From: JAJUFS01 sp964599565
GTDB taxonomy: Bacteria > Pseudomonadota > Gammaproteobacteria > Natronospirales > JAJUFS01
DNA length: 27,792 nucleotides
Direction: 5' to 3'
Assembly (NCBI GenBank): GCA_964599565.1
Contig: CAZRFE010000032.1
Location: forward strand, 1-27,792
Below are positions 15,455-23,843 of the stretch, piece by piece (position 1 is the first letter of the stretch; each line of letters begins with the position of its first letter). Both the position numbers and the translations under genes were made by a program. The notes beneath the pieces are model-generated. The model worked only from the letters and a program-made list of their open reading frames with translations, was not told the DNA's origin and ran no database searches.

Positions 15455-18157
15455 GTGAAAAAGGGGTTCCTGGCCTCCGACTGGTTCTTTGGGCTGGTCT
15501 TCTCGATGTTGTTTTTCTTCCTCGCCTTCGTCGTCTACGCCGACCCGTTTTCGCGTCTCGAAACCTTTGCCTATGACCTCGGCATGCGCGCATCGCACGC
15601 GACGCCAAGCGACCGCATCGCGATCATCGAAATCGACGATGCGAGCATCGAAACCATCGGCCGCTGGCCATGGCCGCGAGACCTGCATGCGGAGATCATC
15701 GACCGACTTGCGGCCGGCGGCGCAAAGGTCATTGCATCCACCGTGCTGTTCTCGGAACCGCAACGCGATCCCGGACTGCAATACCTGCAGGACCTGGCGC
15801 GTTTCTACGACGATTCGGCGCTCGGTCGTTATGCGCCGCAACCGGCAGATGTAACGGACGTAACGGACGCCGCGGCCGGATCAGCGCCTGGTGAGGCAAC
15901 GGACGGTGCTGAGACCGCAACTGCCGAACCGGTGCAGGTCAGCCTTGCCGTCGACGCGGCACCGGATGCACCTGTTCATGCAGTCGCAGCAGATACGGAT
16001 ATTCCGGCGCTTCCGGAAGATCTTGTCGCCGACCTCGCGACGCTGCGCCAGCGCATAACAAGCGCAGCAGGCGTGCTGGATACCGATGCGCGTCTTGCCG
16101 AGAGCATTGCGAAGGCCGGCAACGTCGTCATTCCGTTCACGCTGAACCAGCCGTTTCCGCTGGGACGCCCGGACAGCGAACTGCCCGTGTGGATGCTCGC
16201 CAACGCGGCGTCCGGCAATGGATCGGCAGCCATCACCTACGGAAGCATCCAGCCGCCGATCGAAGGCATTGCAACGTCGGCATCGGGCATCGGTCACCTG
16301 ATGCAGATACCGGACGCCGACGGTGCGCTGCGCTTCGAACCGCTTGCGCTGGAGTATTACGACGTGCTGTTCCCGTCGTTCGCGCTCGTCGTTGCCGCGA
16401 AAAGTCTCAACCTTCGTCCGGAAGACATTCACGTTAGCGGCGGTGACGGCATCACGCTCGGCAACCTGGACATCCGCACCTCGCCCGGCCTGCTGATGTA
16501 CAACTACTACTACAATCCGTCGGACGGCCGTGCTGCATTCCCGAGCTATTCCTTTGCAGACGTATTCCAGGGCATCGTGCCCATCGACCGTTTCAAGGAT
16601 CGCATCGTGCTGATCGGCGGCACGGCGCTTGGCGTCGGCGACAGCTTTGCGACACCCGTGGCATCGAACATGGCGCCTGTCGCGGTCGTTGCGCACACGG
16701 TATCCGCGCTGCTGCAGGAAGATTTCTTCACACGGCCAGGCTGGGCAGGCTCCGCGGAAATCGCGATCCTCGCGCTGCTCGCCATCTATCTCATCGCGCT
16801 GCTGCCGCGCATGAAGCCCGGCGCTGGCGCGCTGGTATCGCTGGTCATGCTGCTTGCCATGCTGTTCACCGAATTCACGCTGCTCGGCACGAAGAACCTC
16901 TGGCTGCAGTTCATGGTGCCAGCGGTGTTCCTGCTCACCGGCCACCTGCTCGTCACCATCAAGCGCGCGCGCGTCACGGACATGATCCGCATTCGTTCCG
17001 AAGCGGAAGGCGCGGAGAGCAATCGCATGCTTGGCCTTGCGTTCCAGGGACAGGGACAGCTCGACATGGCGTTCGACAAGTTCCGCAAGTCGCCGATGGA
17101 CGATGCGCTGATGGACCTTCTCTACAACCTCGCGCTCGACTACGAGCGCAAGCGCCAGCACAACAAGGCCGGTGCCGTGTACGCATACATGGCGGACCAC
17201 AACCCGAACTACCGCGACCTTCAGCAGCGCATGAAACGCACGCGCGCGCTGGAGGAAACTGTCGTGCTCGGTGGCGGGAACAGCCATCCGGGCGGAACGC
17301 TCATGCTCGACGGCGATGAAATCCAGAAGCCGATGCTCGGCCGCTACCAGGTCGAGAAGGAGCTCGGCAAGGGCGCGATGGGCGTGGTCTACCTCGGCCG
17401 CGACCCGAAGATCAACCGCGTGGTCGCGATCAAGACCATGGCGCTGTCGCAGGAATTCGACGCCGACGAACTGGAAGAAGTGAAGGAACGTTTCTTCCGC
17501 GAGGCGGAAACCGCGGGCCGCCTCAACCACCCGAACATCGTCACCATCTATGACGCAGGCGAAGAACACGACCTCGCATACATTGCGATGGAGTTCCTCA
17601 AGGGCAAGGATCTGGCACCGTTCACGAAGGCGGACGGACTGCTGGATTTCGCGAAGGTGTTCGAGATCGTTGCACGCTCGGCTGACGCGCTCGATTTTGC
17701 GCACCAGCAGGGCGTGGTCCATCGCGACATCAAGCCCGCGAACATGATGTACGAGATCGAAACCGGCAACCTCAAGATCACCGACTTCGGCATTGCGCGC
17801 ATCACCGATTCGAGCAAGACGAAAACCGGCATGGTGCTCGGCACGCCGTCGTACATGTCGCCCGAGCAGCTGTCCGGAAAGAAGGTGGACGGCCGTTCCG
17901 ATCTGTTTTCGCTGGGCGTGACGTTCTACCAGCTGCTTACCGGGCAGTTGCCGTTCCGCGCGGACTCCATGGCGACGCTGATGTACAAGATCGCCAATGA
18001 AGAACATCCTCCTGCTGCCTTGATCCGGCCCGACTTGCCGGATTGCGTTGATGCTGTTATCAACAGGGCGCTTGAGAAGGACATCGAAAGACGTTATCAG
18101 CGCGGTGCGGACATGGCGGCGGAGATTCGCGACTGCGCCGCCCGGCTCGCCGGCTGA
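15455..18157 (+). CDS. CHASE2-domain transmembrane Ser/Thr protein kinase
   Basis: 900 aa. Order: membrane helix about 10-28; extracytoplasmic CHASE2 sensor about 40-415 (starts DPFSRLETFAYDLGMR; ends VLIGGTALGVGD and the HTVSALL region); three membrane helices about 433-503; a TPR-like segment about 520-585; linker 590-629; and a Hanks-type kinase about 630-895. The kinase has all key residues: GKGAMG at 638-643, Lys660, HRDIKPAN (Asp758), DFG 777-779 and an activation loop rich in Ser/Thr up to GTPSYMSPE (796-804). It should be an active kinase sensing an unknown periplasmic signal. The sensor carries a low-complexity Ala/Thr/Asp-rich insert (about 128-190). The start is a GTG with GGGGGG 5 nt upstream. 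PP2C follows after 15 bp. Confidence 0.95.
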   Translation: MKKGFLASDWFFGLVFSMLFFFLAFVVYADPFSRLETFAYDLGMRASHATPSDRIAIIEIDDASIETIGRWPWPRDLHAEIIDRLAAGGAKVIASTVLFSEPQRDPGLQYLQDLARFYDDSALGRYAPQPADVTDVTDAAAGSAPGEATDGAETATAEPVQVSLAVDAAPDAPVHAVAADTDIPALPEDLVADLATLRQRITSAAGVLDTDARLAESIAKAGNVVIPFTLNQPFPLGRPDSELPVWMLANAASGNGSAAITYGSIQPPIEGIATSASGIGHLMQIPDADGALRFEPLALEYYDVLFPSFALVVAAKSLNLRPEDIHVSGGDGITLGNLDIRTSPGLLMYNYYYNPSDGRAAFPSYSFADVFQGIVPIDRFKDRIVLIGGTALGVGDSFATPVASNMAPVAVVAHTVSALLQEDFFTRPGWAGSAEIAILALLAIYLIALLPRMKPGAGALVSLVMLLAMLFTEFTLLGTKNLWLQFMVPAVFLLTGHLLVTIKRARVTDMIRIRSEAEGAESNRMLGLAFQGQGQLDMAFDKFRKSPMDDALMDLLYNLALDYERKRQHNKAGAVYAYMADHNPNYRDLQQRMKRTRALEETVVLGGGNSHPGGTLMLDGDEIQKPMLGRYQVEKELGKGAMGVVYLGRDPKINRVVAIKTMALSQEFDADELEEVKERFFREAETAGRLNHPNIVTIYDAGEEHDLAYIAMEFLKGKDLAPFTKADGLLDFAKVFEIVARSADALDFAHQQGVVHRDIKPANMMYEIETGNLKITDFGIARITDSSKTKTGMVLGTPSYMSPEQLSGKKVDGRSDLFSLGVTFYQLLTGQLPFRADSMATLMYKIANEEHPPAALIRPDLPDCVDAVINRALEKDIERRYQRGADMAAEIRDCAARLAG

Positions 18158-18172
18158 CCTAAGGACAAGAAC

Positions 18173-18994
18173 ATGAGCCTCAAGGGCAAATTGCAGTTCA
18201 CCGGGTTGTCCGATACGGGCAGGGTCCGCTCGCACAATGAAGACGCGATCGGGCTCGATCTGGATGTCGGCCTGGTCGTGCTTGCCGACGGAATGGGCGG
18301 CTACAAGGCGGGTGAAGTCGCGAGCGCACTGGCCGTGCAGACCATTACCGAAGAGGTCGCGAAGAACATTCGGGAGGTTCGCAAGCAGAAGGCCTACGAC
18401 AGCGGATACGCGCCCGAAACCATCCTGCTCCGCAACGCCATTCTCAAGGCCAACGCGAACATTCACCAGACAGCCAAGAGCCAGCCGCAGTGCGAAGGCA
18501 TGGGAACGACGGTCGTTGCCTGTCTCTTCTATGACAACCGCGTGTCGATTGCGCACGTGGGCGACTCCAGGCTGTACCGTCTCCGCGGGGACCGCTTCGA
18601 GCAGGTAACGCTCGATCACTCACTCCTGCAGGAGCTGGTCTCCCGCGGTTTCTACACGCCCGAAGAAGCGCGCAAGTCGCTGAACAAGAACCTCGTGACG
18701 CGCGCACTCGGCATCGAGCCTACGGTGCAGGTCGACGTCCAGGAAGACGTGGTGCTCAACGGTGAAGTCCATCTGCTTTGCTCCGATGGACTGTCCGACA
18801 TGGTCGAAGATGAGGATATTCATTTAACGATCAGCACCTTTAATGCTAATCTTGAGACTGTTGCTCAACAGCTGATCCGCATGGCGAACGAGAACGGAGG
18901 CAAGGACAACGTCTCCGTCGTACTGGCCAAGGCCCTGAAATCTTTCGAGACGAAACAGGGATTCTTCAATCGCTTCATGGACTGGTTCGCCTGA
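18173..18994 (+). CDS. PP2C-type (PPM) Ser/Thr protein phosphatase
   Basis: 273 aa, soluble, single PPM domain. All metal-binding aspartates are present: Asp24 in RSHNED, Asp39 in LADGMGG, Asp205 in LLCSDGLSDM and Asp245 in GGKDN. Other family motifs are GMGTTVVA (109-116) and HVGDSRLYRLR (128-138). It should be an active Mn/Mg-dependent phosphatase that reverses the upstream kinase. The start ATG has AAGGA about 7 nt upstream and lies 15 bp after the kinase stop; FHA follows after 18 bp, so the three are one operon. The C-terminus (260-273) is aromatic and amphipathic (GFFNRFMDWFA), perhaps a membrane-contact tail. Confidence 0.96.
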   Translation: MSLKGKLQFTGLSDTGRVRSHNEDAIGLDLDVGLVVLADGMGGYKAGEVASALAVQTITEEVAKNIREVRKQKAYDSGYAPETILLRNAILKANANIHQTAKSQPQCEGMGTTVVACLFYDNRVSIAHVGDSRLYRLRGDRFEQVTLDHSLLQELVSRGFYTPEEARKSLNKNLVTRALGIEPTVQVDVQEDVVLNGEVHLLCSDGLSDMVEDEDIHLTISTFNANLETVAQQLIRMANENGGKDNVSVVLAKALKSFETKQGFFNRFMDWFA

Positions 18995-19012
18995 TTAATT
19001 CGAGGGCTGGAA

Positions 19013-19729
19013 ATGGGAAAGTTGATTCTCAGTCTTGACGGCGCGGTACTCGCCGAATACGACATGAACAAGGAGCGCTACACGATCGGCCGCCTGCCGG
19101 ACAACGATATTCATATCGACAACATGGCGGTGAGCGGTCACCACGCGCTGATCATCAACATCCTCAACGATTCCTTCCTCGAGGATCTGAACAGCACCAA
19201 CGGCACGTACGTCAACGGCAAGCTCGTCAAGAAGCACGCGCTGCAGAATGGCGACGTCGTCACGGTCGGCAAGCACGCGCTGAAATACTCGAACGACAAG
19301 TCCGCGGCAGCAGGCGGCGGCGAAGAAGACGAATTCGAGAAGACGATGATCATCCGCCCGGGCAGCAAGGGCACGGGTGCGCCAAGCCTGGACAGCGTCA
19401 ACAAGGCCGTTGCGGGCGCGGGCGCCGCACCGCTTGACGTCGACGCGCAGAAAGGCCTGCCGCGCGCCAAGCTGCAGGTGTTGTCCGGTGCGTTTGCGGG
19501 CAAGGAACTGGAACTGAACAAGGCATTGACCACGCTCGGACGGCCGGGCGTGCAGGTCGCCGCGATCACGCGCCGCGCCGACGGTTTCTTCGTCGTACCC
19601 GTCGAGGGCGACAGCGGCAAGCCGCCTCACGTCAACGACAAGCCAGTGGGCCGTGAAGGCATCAAGCTCAAGCACAATGACGTCATCGAACTTGCCGGCG
19701 TGAAGATGGGTTTCTTCGAGCTGAAGTAA
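19013..19729 (+). CDS. FHA-domain phosphothreonine-binding protein
   Basis: 238 aa. A complete FHA domain spans about 1-95, with Gly26-Arg27, SGHH at 41-44 and DLNSTNGTYVNG at 58-69, the residues that recognise phosphothreonine. A Gly/Ala-rich linker (about 96-150) contains an acidic site EEDEFEKTMII (Thr111). A second FHA-like domain (about 153-238) keeps a Gly-Arg pair (176-177) and VNDKPVG but lacks the Ser-x-x-His binding element, so it is probably degenerate. It is the last gene of the kinase-phosphatase operon, start supported by GAGG upstream, and is followed by a strong terminator. It is likely the docking or effector partner of the kinase; the effector pathway is not evident. Confidence 0.93.
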   Translation: MGKLILSLDGAVLAEYDMNKERYTIGRLPDNDIHIDNMAVSGHHALIINILNDSFLEDLNSTNGTYVNGKLVKKHALQNGDVVTVGKHALKYSNDKSAAAGGGEEDEFEKTMIIRPGSKGTGAPSLDSVNKAVAGAGAAPLDVDAQKGLPRAKLQVLSGAFAGKELELNKALTTLGRPGVQVAAITRRADGFFVVPVEGDSGKPPHVNDKPVGREGIKLKHNDVIELAGVKMGFFELK

Positions 19730-19747
19730 GGCGAGACCGCGCAACGA

Positions 19748-19774
19748 AAAGCCGGGCGATGCCCGGCTTTTTTT
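19748..19774. terminator. Strong bidirectional intrinsic terminator
   Basis: A perfect 10-bp stem (19748-19757 with 19761-19770) with loop GAT runs into a 7-T tract on the plus strand, ending the kinase operon 18 bp after the FHA stop. On the minus strand the same stem is followed by TTTTCG, so it also serves the convergent alr gene, whose stop codon lies in the T tract (19773-19775). Confidence 0.92.
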
Positions 19775-20867
19775 ATCGGCCTGGCTTTTCTTCGCCAAGC
19801 AGCGCGAAGTTCACTCGCCGCGTCACGCCGCACAGCAGTTCATAGGTGATGGTTCCCGCATGCCGTGCAACGTCTTCCAGCGGCAGATCTTCCCCCCAGA
19901 GCACGACGCGTGAACCGGGAGTGGTCGCCGGTTGCGTGCGCAGATCGACCGCGATCATGTCCATCGAAACGCGCCCGATCAGCGGCATGCGTTCGCCGTT
20001 GACGAGAACCGGCGTGCCGCTCGGTGCATGTCGCGGATAACCGTCGCCGTAACCGATCGCAGCGATGCCGTACGGCATCGCTTCCGGTGCCCGCCACTGT
20101 CCGCCGTATCCTATCGCCTCGCCCGCCTCCAGCCGCTTCACCGCAATCAGGTTCGTGCTGAAGGTCATCGCCGGTCGCAAACCTTCATCGCGGCCCGTGG
20201 AATTCTCCAGCGGACTGACGCCGTACAGCAGCCCGCCCGGACGAACCCAGTCGCGATGGGTTTCAGGAAATGCCAGCGTGCCCGCGGAATTCGCGATACT
20301 CCGCTCGCCCGGCAGGTCTGCCGTGAGTTCGTCGAGCAGTTGCACCTGCCGCCGCGTGAACACGGTGTCGCATTCGTCGGCGCGTGCAAGATGCGTCATT
20401 AGGCGCGGCGCACCGTCAACACCCGGCATGGCGTGAAGTGCATTCCACGCCGCGCGAAAATCCTCCGGCTTGAAGCCGAGCCGGTTCATGCCGGAATCGA
20501 GTTTCAGCCAGACCTTCAGCGGCTTGCCGCTGTAGCCGCGCAGCCAGTCAAGCTGCTGCGCGCTGTGCACGACGATCTCGAAATTGCTGGCGGCCGCCTG
20601 CTGCAGTTCTTCCGGCGAGAACACGCCTTCGAGCAGCACGACGGGATTTGCGACACCGGCACTGCGTACGCGCAGCGCTTCGTCGATGCATGCGACAGCA
20701 AATGCATCGGCGTCGACCAGTGCGCGCGCGACCGGTTCGATGCCATGGCCGTAGGCATTCGCCTTGATGACGGCGAGCACGCGACTTTTCGGCGCGCGCT
20801 TGCGAATAACAGCAAGATTGTGGCGGAGCGCGTCGAGATGTATGTCCGCCCGGGTTGCCCGGGTCAT
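19773..20867 (-). CDS. alr: Alanine racemase
   Basis: 364 aa, standard length. This PLP enzyme makes D-alanine for peptidoglycan. Lys35 in VIKANAYGHG forms the Schiff base and Tyr273 in IGYGDGYPRH is the opposing catalytic base. LDSGMNRLGF and GRVSMDMIAVD are further family motifs. The ATG overlaps the dnaB stop as ATGA, so alr is translationally coupled to dnaB. It converges on the FHA gene and shares its terminator. Confidence 0.97.
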   Translation of the reverse strand: MTRATRADIHLDALRHNLAVIRKRAPKSRVLAVIKANAYGHGIEPVARALVDADAFAVACIDEALRVRSAGVANPVVLLEGVFSPEELQQAAASNFEIVVHSAQQLDWLRGYSGKPLKVWLKLDSGMNRLGFKPEDFRAAWNALHAMPGVDGAPRLMTHLARADECDTVFTRRQVQLLDELTADLPGERSIANSAGTLAFPETHRDWVRPGGLLYGVSPLENSTGRDEGLRPAMTFSTNLIAVKRLEAGEAIGYGGQWRAPEAMPYGIAAIGYGDGYPRHAPSGTPVLVNGERMPLIGRVSMDMIAVDLRTQPATTPGSRVVLWGEDLPLEDVARHAGTITYELLCGVTRRVNFALLGEEKPGR

Positions 20868-22261
20868 TGATCCGCGCCCTCGAAGTAATGATCCGATGCG
20901 AGATTCTCGAACCGCGTGAAGCGTCCGAGAAACGCCGTGCGCACCTTTCCCGTGGGACCGTTGCGCTGCTTGCCGATGATGACCTCGGCGGTACCCGCAT
21001 GCGGACTGTTCTCGTTGTAGACCTCGTCGCGGTAGATGAACACGATGATGTCCGCGTCCTGCTCGATGGAGCCCGATTCGCGCAGATCCGACATCACCGG
21101 GCGCTTGTCGGGACGCTGTTCGAGGTTGCGGTTCAGCTGCGACAGCGCGATCACCGGTACGTCGAGTTCCTTTGCCAGCGTCTTGAGACCGCGCGAAATT
21201 TCCGAAATCTCGCCCGTGCGGTTTTCCTTGCTGCCGGCCACCTGCATCAGCTGGAGATAATCCACGACGATCAGGCCAAGCCCGTGCTCGCGTTTCAGCC
21301 GGCGCGCACGTGCGCGCATTTCCGTCGGCGACAGCGCCGGCGTATCGTCGATGAAGATCGGCGCCTCGGACATCAGCGTGACCGCGGATGTGATGCGCGG
21401 CCAGTCTTCGTCGTCGAGCTTGCCGGTGCGCACCTTCGACTGGTCGATACGTCCCAGCGAGGAAATCATGCGCAGCGCAAGCTGCTCACCGGACATTTCC
21501 ATCGAAAATACGGCGGTCGGAACCTTCTCACGGATGGCGGCGTGCTCCGCGAGATTCATGGCGAAGCTCGTCTTTCCCATCGAAGGCCGGCCCGCGACGA
21601 TGATGAGGTCGCCGCGCTGAAGTCCGGCCGTCTTTTCATCGAAGGCGGTGATTCCCGTTGGAATGCCGGTGATGTGATTGTCGGAATGAAACAACGTATC
21701 GATGCGTTCGACCGCCGCGGTAAGCAGTTTCTTGATGCCGATAAAACCCGCTTTTGCGCGGCTGCCCTTCTCCGCGATCTCGAACACGCGCTGCTCGGCA
21801 ACCTCCAGCAGTTCGCCGACCTCGCGGCCCTCCGGCGCAAACGCGCTCTGCGCGATGTCGTTGCCGGTGCGGATCAGCTGCCGCAGCACCGAACGTTCGC
21901 GCACGATGTCGGCATACGCCTTGATGTTCGCAGCACCGGGCGAGTCCTTTGCGAGTGCGCCGATGTAGACAAGCCCGCCGGCTTCCTCGAGCAGATTCTG
22001 CTTTTCCAGCCATTCGCTGATGGTGACCGCGTCGCAGGGTCGGTCCGATTCGGCGAGCGACTCGATGGCGCGAAACACGAGACGATGATCATGGCGATAG
22101 AAATCGGCTTCGACGAGCCTGTCCGCAATCTGCTCCCAGGCGCGGTTGTCGAGCATGAGCCCGCCAAGCACCGCCTGCTCGGCCTCGACCGAGTGCGGCG
22201 GAACGCGAAGCTTGTCGGTCGCGGAAAGGCTGTTGTCGACTCTGGTGACGGCGCCGGCCAT
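20864..22261 (-). CDS. dnaB: Replicative DNA helicase DnaB
   Basis: 465 aa. It has an N-terminal DnaB domain (about 20-120) and a RecA-like helicase domain (about 190-455), with Walker A GRPSMGKTS at 224-232 and the LGLIVVDYLQLM Walker B region. There is no intein. The start MAGAVTRVDN has GGGGGA 4 nt upstream; 40 extra upstream codons of open frame fall in the promoter region and are rejected. The gene is separated from rplI by a terminator and overlaps alr at its 3' end. Confidence 0.98.
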   Translation of the reverse strand: MAGAVTRVDNSLSATDKLRVPPHSVEAEQAVLGGLMLDNRAWEQIADRLVEADFYRHDHRLVFRAIESLAESDRPCDAVTISEWLEKQNLLEEAGGLVYIGALAKDSPGAANIKAYADIVRERSVLRQLIRTGNDIAQSAFAPEGREVGELLEVAEQRVFEIAEKGSRAKAGFIGIKKLLTAAVERIDTLFHSDNHITGIPTGITAFDEKTAGLQRGDLIIVAGRPSMGKTSFAMNLAEHAAIREKVPTAVFSMEMSGEQLALRMISSLGRIDQSKVRTGKLDDEDWPRITSAVTLMSEAPIFIDDTPALSPTEMRARARRLKREHGLGLIVVDYLQLMQVAGSKENRTGEISEISRGLKTLAKELDVPVIALSQLNRNLEQRPDKRPVMSDLRESGSIEQDADIIVFIYRDEVYNENSPHAGTAEVIIGKQRNGPTGKVRTAFLGRFTRFENLASDHYFEGADQ

Positions 22262-22361
22262 CGAATCCCCCAAGTTATCGCTCGATTCCGGGCCTTGAAT
22301 GCCCGCACCGAATCGTACCGCCTGGCCCCGGGCAGGGAAATGGAACCAGCGGTGGGAAAGC

Positions 22362-22370
22362 AGTGGATAA
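22362..22370 (-). promoter_or_regulatory. Single DnaA-box-like sequence upstream of dnaB
   Basis: Minus-strand TTATCCACT differs from the E. coli DnaA box TTATCCACA only in the last base. It lies about 100 bp before the dnaB ATG, in the gap after the rplI terminator. It is a single copy with no cluster or AT-rich unwinding region, so it is not an origin. A role in dnaB control is only a possibility. Confidence 0.3.
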
Positions 22371-22373
22371 GCC

Positions 22374-22416
22374 GTGAACAAAACGGCCCGGCCAACCGCA
22401 GGGGCTGGCCGGGCCG
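22374..22416 (-). terminator. Intrinsic terminator of the rpsF-rplI operon
   Basis: A perfect 11-bp GC-rich stem (22384-22394 with 22406-22416) with an 11-nt loop lies 20 bp past the rplI stop. On the minus strand it is followed by TTTTGTT. It separates the ribosomal-protein operon from dnaB. Confidence 0.85.
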
Positions 22417-22436
22417 GGACAGATCAGGCGATCGCC

Positions 22437-22886
22437 TTATTCTTCGTCGACGATCACGACCTTGATGGTCGCGTTCACATCGGTATGCAGGTGCAGCTCC
22501 ACTTCGTGCTCGCCGAGCGTGCGAATCGGGCCTTCCGGCATGCGCACTTCGCGGCGCTCCAGTTCGTGACCCATCGCGGTGACGGCATCGGCGATATCCA
22601 CCGTTCCGACGGATCCGAACAGCTTGCCCTCGCCGCCCGACTTCGAAGTGATCCTGATCTCAAGGCCTTCGAGGTTTTCCTTGCGTGCCTGCGCTGCCGC
22701 CAGCGTCTCCGCCGCAGCTTTTTCGAGTTCCGCGCGACGCGCCTCGAACTCCGCGATGTTCTCCGGCGTTGCCGGCTTCGCGAGACCCTTCGGGATCAGG
22801 AAATTGCGGCCGTAACCGGCGCGCACCTTGACCTTGTCGCCAAGGCCGCCAAGGTTGTCCACTTTCTGCAGAAGAATTACTTCCAT
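22437..22886 (-). CDS. rplI: 50S ribosomal protein L9
   Basis: 149 aa, normal length. It starts MEVILLQKVDNLGGLGDKVKVRAGYGRN, the classic L9 N-terminal domain, followed by the long central helix (about 42-75) and the C-terminal domain ending in VVIVDEE. I prefer the ATG at 22886 over another two codons upstream, because it gives the conserved MEV start and AAGG lies at a normal distance. It is the last gene of rpsF-rpsR-DUF2232-rplI and is followed by a terminator. Confidence 0.98.
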   Translation of the reverse strand: MEVILLQKVDNLGGLGDKVKVRAGYGRNFLIPKGLAKPATPENIAEFEARRAELEKAAAETLAAAQARKENLEGLEIRITSKSGGEGKLFGSVGTVDIADAVTAMGHELERREVRMPEGPIRTLGEHEVELHLHTDVNATIKVVIVDEE

Positions 22887-22909
22887 CGTCATTCACCTTT
22901 TCGGTAACG

Positions 22910-23806
22910 CTATTCGTTTGAGTCCGCGGCGCCCTTCGCCAGGCGCCGAAAATCCATCCAGTTGTCCAGTCCGCCCGCGACGGCAAGCAGTACCGTGGCG
23001 GGGAGCGGCAGCAGCAGGAGCAGTCCGTACATGCCCCACAGCCAGAGCCCCGGCTGTCCTGTCGCCGCTATCACGCCGTGCACCATCGCGATGCCCTGGA
23101 AGATCAGCGCGACGGCACCCGCGAGCGCAAATCCGTTCAGCACCGGCTGGCCCGTGATCGACGCCGCAAGCACAAGCACGGCGACCGCGAGCGCTACCGT
23201 CCGCCCGTGTCGCAACCGGTGAAAGTCGCGGCGGAAACCGCCCGGGTTGAACGCGATCGCCTGCCACCAGCGTCCCGCGACGATCGCCAGCGCCACCACG
23301 AGCAGGCTGCCGGCGGCCATCATGCCCGGCGCGATTCGCGCCAGCGCTGCGTGCTGATCCGCGTTCAATGCGCCTGGCTCATTGCCCATGCTTTCCAGCA
23401 GGGGCAGCAGTTGCGCATCAAGGAACGCGCTGACCGTACCCAGCGGATCCGTGTCGAGCGTGTACCAGGCGGCGAGAACCAAGCCCGCCGCTGCCGCGCC
23501 AGCCTGCAACATCACGGCAAGCGAGCCGGTGTTCCGAAGCACGGCGCTCAGCAAGATCACCGGCATCCACAATCCAAATACCGCTATCGGCAACAGTATT
23601 CCGGATCCACCGAAATAGCTCGCGGCAAGCAGCAGCGGAACCGCAAATGCGGCAGCGTTCAATGCGGCTACCGTGCCCTTGCGCAATGCCACCAGCGCGA
23701 TCAGCGCCGCACCGAAAATGTCGAACAGTCGCGACAACGCCAGTGCCGCTGCGGCCAGTCCGGAACGCAATGGGCTGGCCAGCAGCCAGTGCAGCAATCC
23801 CTGCAC
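22910..23806 (-). CDS. DUF2232-type polytopic membrane protein
   Basis: 298 aa from a GTG start. It is strongly hydrophobic with about eight membrane helices and few charged residues; a short charged C-terminus (FRRLAKGAADSNE) is probably cytoplasmic. Gammaproteobacteria such as Pseudomonas often carry a DUF2232 (YybS-like) membrane protein between rpsR and rplI, and position plus topology fit. The function is unknown. It lies 37 bp after rpsR and 23 bp before rplI, so it is co-transcribed with ribosomal protein genes. The start is uncertain because no clear ribosome site precedes the GTG. Confidence 0.85.
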   Translation of the reverse strand: MQGLLHWLLASPLRSGLAAAALALSRLFDIFGAALIALVALRKGTVAALNAAAFAVPLLLAASYFGGSGILLPIAVFGLWMPVILLSAVLRNTGSLAVMLQAGAAAAGLVLAAWYTLDTDPLGTVSAFLDAQLLPLLESMGNEPGALNADQHAALARIAPGMMAAGSLLVVALAIVAGRWWQAIAFNPGGFRRDFHRLRHGRTVALAVAVLVLAASITGQPVLNGFALAGAVALIFQGIAMVHGVIAATGQPGLWLWGMYGLLLLLPLPATVLLAVAGGLDNWMDFRRLAKGAADSNE

Positions 23807-23843
23807 GATCAGAAACCGGCGGCTCCCGCCGCCGCTCCTGTCA

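Noticed and set aside
15881..18619. 912-codon open frame antisense to the kinase and phosphatase genes
   Set aside because: It lies opposite clearly coding sequence with all kinase and PP2C motifs. Its translation is rich in Arg, His and Val with no recognisable domain, as expected for a shadow frame in GC-rich DNA.
20864..22261. Possible intein in DnaB
   Set aside because: DnaB is a common intein host, but the protein is 465 aa with continuous motifs and no inserted block.
22262..22383. Possible replication origin upstream of dnaB
   Set aside because: There is only one DnaA-like box and no AT-rich region, and dnaA, dnaN and gidA are absent. It was kept only as a low-interest regulatory possibility.
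20855..22465. 536-codon plus-strand frame over dnaB
   Set aside because: It is antisense to dnaB, whose motifs are intact, and the translation is low in recognisable structure. It is a shadow.
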